A stretch of 64,000 nucleotides of DNA from Sthenelais limicola (Eukaryota; Annelida; Polychaeta; Phyllodocida; Sigalionidae): NCBI GenBank assembly GCA_942159475.1, contig OW804102.1:36276873-36340872 (forward strand), in the 5' to 3' direction. The notes under the pieces were generated by a model that was given only the letters and a program-made list of their open reading frames with translations, was not told the DNA's origin and searched no databases. The position numbers and the translations under genes were made by a program. Each line of letters starts with the position of its first letter. Position 1 is the stretch's first letter. This document shows positions 57,321 to 64,000 of this stretch, in pieces.

Positions 57321-57524
57321 CAGTCTAGGCCCAAAGTTGAGAGAGTCCCTTGAAACGCAGGGAAAGCCTCTCGCCTCAAACCGCAAAGTGCCATTATAAT
57401 TCCATTAAGACCGCAAAATGTCATTATAATCCCATTAGAACGCCGTGTCCTAGGCCAGGAACCCGAATAGCAAAGTAGGCTGACATACCATTCTTATCTG
57501 ATCTGAGGGTTTGGACCTAGACTG
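57321..57524 (+). mobile_element. family A MITE (A23, 204 bp), near-consensus
   Basis: CAGTCTAGGCCCAAAG to TTTGGACCTAGACTG with a perfect CATT duplication (57317-57320, 57525-57528). It carries two 30-bp internal units (CCGCAAAGTGCCATTATAAT... and CCGCAAAATGTCATTATAAT...). It lies 22 bp from A22. Confidence 0.97.
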
Positions 57525-58251
57525 CATTGATAAAGGTCCCCTTCTTGTTCTCTATGAAAGAGTTTGATCCATAACTTTGATGTTTACCACCCACGAGCGA
57601 GGTATCATGGAAAATTAATAACAACCGATTTATAACATGTTCTTAACATGCCATGTTGCGGTCTCAAATTAGGCCGTTCTATTTTGAGGGAGCTTATTTT
57701 GCAGGTCTCATTTTGATGAACATTTATAGCCAACCAATATCACGTATTAGTCTGTTCTCAAATGCTGTGCTGCATGTAATATTGATTCTGAAAGTTTGAA
57801 AGTTTTTTCATTTTTTGACCTCATAAAACTGTCCTTGTTATGAAATTCTAGAACTTTTAGAAACTTACCTGATGGTAAGCATGAATTACGGTGAATTAAA
57901 ATGGTTTTGTTTAGTTTTGTGAATTAATTTTTTTTCAAGGCTAATAGTTTGAGGGGGAATGGAGCAGATATTGAAGCCCCTGAAATCCTTTCTAAGGACA
58001 AATGGAAATTTGTATACATATGGGCCTACATATGGGCCTGAAAAATATCTCTTTCAGAAAGAGATATTTTTATGAGTCCCATGATATACTGGAAGAGCAA
58101 ACCCAGAAGCATGACACCATTTTGTGCCAACCGAAAAATAAAGAATATTTTATCTTATCTTAAAATCAGAACATAACCACACATATATGAATCATCCCAC
58201 CTCGTTCAACCTCACAACTCTCCACCCGAAGCCTTATAAATAGCAAGATAT
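57525..58251. other. AT-rich unique stretch
   Basis: Holds the hairpin at 58041-58071. The end, AATATTTTATCTTATCTTAAA (in parts, near 58143), is suggestive of a retroposon tail but no body is recognisable. Confidence 0.4.
58041..58071. repeat. perfect 15-bp hairpin
   Basis: AAAAATATCTCTTTC, one A, then GAAAGAGATATTTTT. Confidence 0.85.
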
Positions 58252-58832
58252 GGGTGAAACGCCAGAAAATGTACAATTCGCCTTCACAAATCTTCTCAAA
58301 CAACCCACATTTATGACAAAAATAAGGCTCAAAATACAATTCATCATAACCGAACAGATAATATGAATCAACTCAATACCAAATATACCTAGTATCTATC
58401 ATTTTCAGCCTTACATTTCAGAATTTGCTACATGTGTAGGGCAAAAAAAAATAGGTGTTACCGATCCCCCCCCCCCCCGCTCCCTACCTAGAAAAACCTT
58501 ACCCTACCTTAAAATTGTTTTACCATACCTGACTTTTTTCCATCACATCTTACTTTTTTTGGATTTTTATTTTTTGACAAAAAAAGCTTATAATAGCAGG
58601 TAAACGGGTTTTCCTAACCCGAAACTGTCAAAAAGCACATTTCCCATGTTTAAAACAACTATTGTTATGAAATAGACATTTTTTTCAGTTCCTGGGAGGT
58701 GGTTTCCAAAAAAAAAGATTATATAAAAAAAAAGCTACCCCCCCATCCTAGTTTTTCAGCCAGATAAATCGGAAACACACCTATTTTTTTTGGCCTAGGG
58801 CTGCAAAATTGTACACTTTCAGATGCCCTCTC
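58252..58832 (-). mobile_element. family B element split by a family C insertion
   Basis: The left part (GGGTGAAACGCCAGAAAATG to TTTGCTACATGTGTAG) and the right part (TAGGGCTGCAAAATTGTACA to GATGCCCTC) rejoin into one reverse family B copy. Confidence 0.92.
58440..58795 (+). mobile_element. family C element (356 bp) inside family B
   Basis: The left tip reads GGC plus an A-run (one C lost); the right tip ends CCTATTTTTTTTGGCC. The target duplication is TAG (58437-58439, 58796-58798). The interior matches 50377-50733 almost throughout. Confidence 0.95.
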
Positions 58833-59346
58833 CAGCAGGCTGCATGAACATACCTACACATAAAACTCCAGTGTAACCATGTAAAATTACCCCTTGATAG
58901 TAAGATTCCAAAACACCCCATCGCCAGCCCCTCACCCCTTTCATTCACCTATATACCACCCCCACCCCCTCAACAAGTCCTAACCCTCTTCTTCACCCCG
59001 TTAGCACTGGGCCTGCTATGTTTCAACACCTAATTGGACTGGACAAGCACAACCCATACCAGTGCCAGCGGCTGAGGCAGGGATTCGGTTTAGGTCGGGT
59101 GTTGGGGGAGGGGGGAGGGAGGGAGTCTTGGGGGAGGGGGGAGGGAGGGAGGAGGGGGGGGGGGGTAATAGGGGCTGAGGCCAGGCCTAGCACCGTTATA
59201 CTATAGTGTTGTCGTATATTTTAGTATACATTTGAATACTACACTTATTAGTTATATCGTACAATACACTAGTCAGAAATGCCTTAGTTTTTACTATTGA
59301 AAATATATATGCCAGGCATTCGATTATCATTCAAAATGAATGAATA
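58833..59346. other. unique stretch with G-rich tract
   Basis: GGGAGGGAGG repeats and a G run lie at 59100-59166; AT-rich afterwards. Confidence 0.45.
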
Positions 59347-59350
59347 TTAA

Positions 59351-60181
59351 CCCTTTAAGGGCAGAGGGTCTGATAAGGGAGGTTGTCTTTTAAATTGTCC
59401 CTTATTGTGGCCGTACCAAGCATTATAAAAACGAAAAAATCTTTTTAATACGCCAAATATTAGTGAAGTTATAGTCTTTCAAAGTTGCCTGCCTGTTAAA
59501 TTTTGAGCTAAACTACTTAGCCTAAGTGACTTTTTAAAAGGAGATAGATGATGTAAAAGGCAATGATGTCCAGACAGTGAAAATTAATCAGGACAATGCC
59601 ACATAGTCTTTTTATCACCATTTTGCTGTAAGAAATGCGATTTGTACTGAGTAAATTGCACATGAACCTAAATTTTCTGCTCTACTTGTTATGAGTTGTA
59701 ATTTAGAAATTTCATGTTTTATGTCACCATAGCAACCATTTACCAGGTATACACCTTTTCAATTGAAAAAAACGGGCTGTTTGGTTGCCATGGAAACCAT
59801 TCTAAAGGAACCATTTTCAAAATCCATCAACTTTTACGACCATTCATTTTATTCAGCCTGAAAAACTGAATGAATGGCATTTTTTCAAAAAAATAAATTT
59901 AGATTTAGTTTTTTTCCAATTTAAGAATGAATATTGCATAAATAGAGTTATAATTCTTCCAATTTAGCCACAATCTATTATGGACACCAAATTTTCTGCA
60001 TCTACCAGGCACAAGAACATTTTTTTGATTATTGGTCCTTACAACATTTGGAACACATTGACATAGGAGGAAGAGGGTAAAATAGCAGGTTTTATTAAAT
60101 GAATAGCATGTCTTATAGGCAATATTATGGGGAAAATGACCCAAATAATAGTGCATAAATGCACTACTCGCCCTGATAGGG
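59351..60181. mobile_element. TTAA-flanked DNA transposon remnant (831 bp, piggyBac-like ends)
   Basis: Left end CCCTTTAAGGGCAGAGG and right end (reverse complement) CCCTATCAGGGCGAG match at most positions. TTAA flanks both sides (59347-59350, 60182-60185). A palindrome TAGTGCATAAATGCACTA sits just inside the right end. piggyBac (and Kolobok) transposases duplicate TTAA, and piggyBac ends start CCC. No transposase domain is visible, so the element is non-autonomous or gutted. Confidence 0.78.
59784..59797. promoter_or_regulatory. RFX X-box-like site
   Basis: GTTGCCATGGAAAC, a consensus X-box, lies inside the TTAA-flanked element. CATAGCAACCATTTACC about 45 bp before it is a half-site. Confidence 0.4.
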
Positions 60182-60185
60182 TTAA

Positions 60186-60951
60186 ACAAAGAATAATGGA
60201 CTTTCATAATTTTTGAATAGTTTCTCTGCACCTCACAGGAAGTCAAGACCTGACTGTATTCCTGAATTTAACTTTGATATATTTGTTCTGTCGAATATAT
60301 TTGCTAATACCCATGGCACATAAATAACCTGGGCTGTTGACAACCCATAAAAACAACCAAATTGTTGGTTTACTACGTTAACTAATTGTAACAACGATCG
60401 TTGCCAGTATCAACACTTTTGGTATACTACACTGGAAGAATCAAGCCCTGCTCTAATTTTTTTGATTTTTTAAAAAATAAATTTGATTGGGTCAAATTAC
60501 AAATTCATGCTATTCTCATAGACCCACCCATGAGGACAAATGGATTTCGGTCACCCAATTATTTTTATCAACTTATTTTGATGAACAAAGAATTTTATAT
60601 CAATTCTACAGTGGTCAATGAAATGCTGCACCTAAACATTACAATCTCTGGTAGTTTTGCACTGTTAGTATCCCCCCTCCCTATCTACCCCCCCGCCCGC
60701 CCCCCATTCTCTGGTCCATTCCCAGTGGCAGGAGTGCGAGCTGGTCGACACTTATACTGAGGCAAAACATTCATTTTCTCAGGCCTTTTTCTCAGGCTTC
60801 CCTGTCAGAGTCACTTGTAGTAGGGGAGTGGATGCAGTAACGAGGCGGGGGTGGTGGGGGGTGGGGTGGGGAGTGGTGGAAGGGGGCGGGGGGGGGGGGG
60901 AGAGAGGAGGATGAACCAAAGACTTTGAATCTGGTTCTGAGAAATCCTTAT
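60186..60951. other. unique stretch with G-rich tract
   Basis: A 119-codon frame (60401-60760) is unrecognised. A G-rich run lies at about 60848-60902. Confidence 0.4.
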
Positions 60952-61093
60952 CAGTCTAGGCACAAACCCTCAGATGAGATAAGAATGGTATGTTAGTGAT
61001 TGGACGCCTACTTCGCTAATCAGTTTCCTGGCCTAGAACAAGGCGTCCAAATGGGATTATAATGACAATTTGTGATCTTAATCGAATTATCAA
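60952..61093 (-). mobile_element. family A MITE (A24), truncated
   Basis: CAGTCTAGGCACAAACCCTC through GGGATTATAATGACAATTTG; the far arm is missing and replaced by CTCTATATATCTCTCTC DNA. Confidence 0.9.
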
Positions 61094-61154
61094 ATTGGCT
61101 TATCTGCTCTATATATCTCTCTCTGTCGGCCTCTTCTCTCGGAATGCCCCTCTC

Positions 61155-61357
61155 CAGTCTAGGCCCAAAATTGAGAGTCCCTTCAAACAAAGGGAAAGTC
61201 TCTCGCCTCAAACCCAAAGTGCCATTATAATTCCTCTAAGACCGCAGAATGACATTAAAATCCCATTAGAACGCCTAGTCCTAGGCCAGGAAACTGATTA
61301 GCGAAGTAGGCATCTAATCGCTGATCTTATCTGATCCGATGGTTTGGGCCTGGACTG
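61155..61357 (+). mobile_element. family A MITE (A25, 203 bp)
   Basis: CAGTCTAGGCCCAAAATTGA to TTTGGGCCTGGACTG; TCTC/TTTC flanks form an imperfect duplication. Similar TCTCTCTGTC...GCCTCTTCTCT sequence occurs on both sides (61105-61141 and 61371-61403), so a local duplication accompanied or followed insertion. Confidence 0.94.
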
Positions 61358-61406
61358 TTTCGCTCTAATCTCTATATAGATCTCTCTGTCTGCCTCTTCT
61401 CTGCCC

Positions 61407-61460
<54 letters not shown>
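61407..61460. repeat. (CTAT)n microsatellite, about 13 units
   Basis: Uninterrupted tetranucleotide array following the TCTC-rich segment. Confidence 0.97.
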
Positions 61461-62107
61461 CTGGCCCCCTCCCCTCTCCCTTTCTCCTCCCCCCCCCCCT
61501 CCTCCAGGGCGGGCACACCTTATTATTCCCCTCCTCCTGCATCCTGTGCAATGCTTCATCCCGGGTATAATGGACTTTTGTCTCTGGCACCGACCCCGGC
61601 CATGCTAAGCATGCCTTACACTGGCTTCTAATGAAAACAACCACATTCGCTGCCATATTTCATACTCGCCTCTTGTCTTTGTATGACTCACAGAAACACA
61701 CCTTCCTATACAGCCATAGGTCAAGACGTTAACATAGCGGGGCGGGGGGGGGGGGGGGGGGGGGGAGAGGCAGTAGGCAGAGGGGAAGTCAGAGGTAGGG
61801 GGTGCCATAATGATCTATCGGAAGTTGTGCCTTTTTTTTTTAGAAAAACAAATCTTTATTCAGGTACACTCTGTACGAGATGTGTTGGGAGCGCCGCCAC
61901 ATAGGTTCACCATTGGCCGCCTTTGGTATTTACTCTCAACAATTCTCGTACAGGGTGTGTCACAGTTTATTAAAGTTACAATATTCTAAATGCAATTTGG
62001 GAGTGCCCCACCCTAACGTCCTACCATTTTATACCATTTTTCTTTGCCTAAAGGACAGTTCTTTAATTATTCTCATCAACGTGTGTATGAGATTTAATAA
62101 TATCTCC
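61461..62107. other. unique stretch with C-run and G-run
   Basis: C run near 61491 and a long G run at about 61744-61765. GGTACACTCTGTACGAGATG near 61863 resembles a P95 tip without the body. Confidence 0.45.
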
Positions 62108-62202
62108 TACACTCTGTTTGAGACCTACTTAGAGTAAACATCAAAGCGACCCAATGGTAACCCTACGGCAAGCCGCTCCAGGTAGATCTCAAATAGAGTG
62201 TA
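62108..62202. mobile_element. P95 palindromic MITE, copy 3 (95 bp)
   Basis: TACACTCTGTTTGAGACCTA...GTAGATCTCAAATAGAGTGTA, nearly identical to the copy at 48454-48548. Confidence 0.96.
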
Positions 62203-62983
62203 CCTAGCTCTACTACCATAACCAGATCGAGATCAACTGTCTGGGCTTCTCATTTAGAAACACAATTAAATTTGCTAAATGCTAATATTTCCACGATCCC
62301 TCTCTCTATCTTTCCATCCCTCTCACTTTCTCCTATTGGGGTAATTACCCCCCCGCCCCCCCCCCCTTCCCACCTACCACCATATCACCCACTAAGGCAA
62401 CAAACAACAGATAATATGATCGATTATCACGTTCCCTGTGCATTTTTTCCTCTTTTTCCCAGCACAAAATAATTTTCCCACAGAAGAGGGAGATAATTAG
62501 TAATTAGCCCTGAGTTCATTCATTAGGACAGCTAAGTAGGTGTTTTAGCCCGAAAGATGAATAGCAAAAGATCAAAATAGGCAACGTTTGGTTCCATTTT
62601 AATTAATTTACTCCAGCGATAACGACAAACCCTAGTGGAGATGAGAGAGTGAAGGGGAGGGGGGAGGGGGGAGAGAATGGGATGTAATGGCCTTAACCGG
62701 CGTCATCACAAGGTCTAATAAAATTGGCAAGCAAATAAAAAAAGATCTTGGGGGAGGTATTTTCGAAACCACCTGGGAGCTGGGATGAAAGAGGATATTC
62801 AGCGTGATTATAACTTGGTTAACTTTTCATCTTTGCCAGTGAGAAGAGTTATTAAGACAAAGGGACGTGGAGGAGGGGAATTATGGAATGAATGGTTGGG
62901 TGCAGGAGGGTTGGCGTCTCGGTTAGGCGTAACATGAATGCTTTGTAATATTGCATTTCACAGACTATATAGTTGTTGATGAT
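62203..62983. other. single-copy stretch, possibly conserved non-coding
   Basis: A C-rich tract lies at 62350-62367. From 62500 to 62930 the DNA is repeat-free with TTTTAATTAATTTACT and GGTTAACTTTTCATCTTTG segments. No gene recognised. Confidence 0.35.
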
Positions 62984-63145
62984 CATTCTAGGCTCAAAGT
63001 TGAGCGAATCCCTTCAAACGGAGGGAAAGCCTCTCGCCTCAAACCGCAAAATGTCATTATAATCGCATTAAAACGCCTATAGTTCTAGGCGTAGAAACTG
63101 ATTAGCAAAGTAGGCGTCCAATCACTGACATACCATACTTTTCTG
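62984..63145 (+). mobile_element. family A MITE (A26), right tip missing
   Basis: CATTCTAGGCTCAAAGTTGA, CAAACGGAGGGAAAGCCTCT, one ATTATAATCGCATTAAAACG unit and GCAAAGTAGGCGTCCAATCAC; stops after GACATACCATACTT. Confidence 0.9.
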
Positions 63146-64000
63146 TGACGGCTCTTTATCAATATTTTCATCAAAAATGTATCAAGGATCATATGATATA
63201 TCGAACATAGTTGCGTCATATATTATAAAGAATTCATTTATTCATATTATGATATAAGTTGTCAAAATACTAATTTCAAAGACTTCCCTCACCTCCCCCC
63301 CCCCCCCCCCCTCCCGACACAAATATTACAGTTTACCTGCACAACCGTATCACACTGGGTATATCATATTCTAAGTCTCACCTGAAATTCAAAAACAGAA
63401 ATCCGTTAATGATTAATTAAAATGTTATCGGAGAAAATATAGAAAGAATTTCGTGCGAAATATAATTGAATAAAACGCCAGAAATCACAGGAATCCTAAC
63501 GAAAATAAAACCAGGTGTGACTAAAAAAAACATCGCAACATTATACATAGGAATCGCAAGTGTTGACAATCGCACTTTGGACCAGAGAAACTTCACACCT
63601 CCCTCCTCCCTACTCCATCAAAACCACTCCCCAAAGTGTCAGGAGGTTGACGAAATGCACCACATCATGACAAGAAAAGAAAATATAAAGCAACATAAAT
63701 TAGAAGCGGGCAAACCAGTAAGCCTCTGCTAAGTAGATGACCAAACAGGAGCACTGCATGAATCCATTGATTGGACTGAAAGGTATCTGCCAGTGAAAAT
63801 CCCATCAAAACTAACAAAAGGCAGGGAAGAGGGAGAACTACTGGGTTGACACTGGGCCAGTAGAGAGCCCCATGTTGACCTGTGGCAAGCTAATATATTG
63901 ACCGACTGTCAATACACTGAAAACAACCAATATTTGCCTTTGCCTCTCTCACACCCTCACGGTGAGAGGCACCTCCTCCTCCTCTCTCCCTTCTCTACAC
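63146..64000. other. unique stretch at the window end
   Basis: A poly-C tract lies at about 63296-63311. An 88-codon frame (63466-63732) is unrecognised. Nothing else seen. Confidence 0.4.

Overview
The window reads as non-coding, AT-rich DNA from an animal genome, most likely a marine invertebrate bilaterian; the species cannot be named from sequence alone. There is no prokaryotic gene density. No long open frame carries a recognisable protein family, and I see no tRNA, rRNA or CRISPR array. Instead there are dozens of short non-autonomous DNA transposons, many simple repeats and poly-G/C tracts, and islands of single-copy sequence carrying animal transcription-factor motifs (YY1, RFX X-box, E2F, CRE/AP-1, NF-Y CCAAT, CTCF-like). 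It is best described as an intergenic region or a very large intron.

Mobile DNA. Family A (about 26 copies, usually 203-204 bp, ends CAGTCTAGGCCCAAA / TTTGGACCTAGACTG) makes 4-bp target duplications, perfect in seven copies. Family B (about 15 copies or fragments, 220-250 bp, ends GGGTCAGATTTTCAG / CTGAAAATCTGACCC) is more degraded. Family C (about 356 bp, ends GGCC plus an A-run and TAGGTGTG) shows 3-bp TAA/TAG duplications and has twice inserted inside family B. A 95-bp palindromic family (P95) has three copies of identical length. Smaller sets are D (2 copies), E, F and G (1 each). An 831-bp element is flanked by TTAA at both ends. No transposase gene is visible, so any mobilising enzyme would have to be encoded elsewhere.

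Layout. 1-2.6 kb: tandem repeats. 2.6-8.6 kb: sparse unique DNA, elements E, B and A, and a GGAGCA microsatellite. 8.6-10.7 kb: CpG-containing island, then insertions G, F and B. 11-16 kb: mostly single-copy DNA with regulatory-looking motifs. 16-28 kb: dense A/B/P95/D elements and GA-rich tracts. 28-36 kb: two low-confidence coding-like fragments, CTCF-like sites, and CRE and AP-1 clusters. 36-48 kb: mostly unique DNA with the strongest promoter-like block (43.86-43.97 kb) and X-box pairs. 48-64 kb: nested B/C insertions, GA tracts, the TTAA element, more A copies, and a P95 copy.

The most interesting unexplained signal is a short motif, GCAGACGACAWTT (either strand), found about 11-12 times in otherwise unrelated single-copy contexts, twice within 30 bp of TTTTCGCGCC. 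No gene pathway can be reconstructed because no gene is established.
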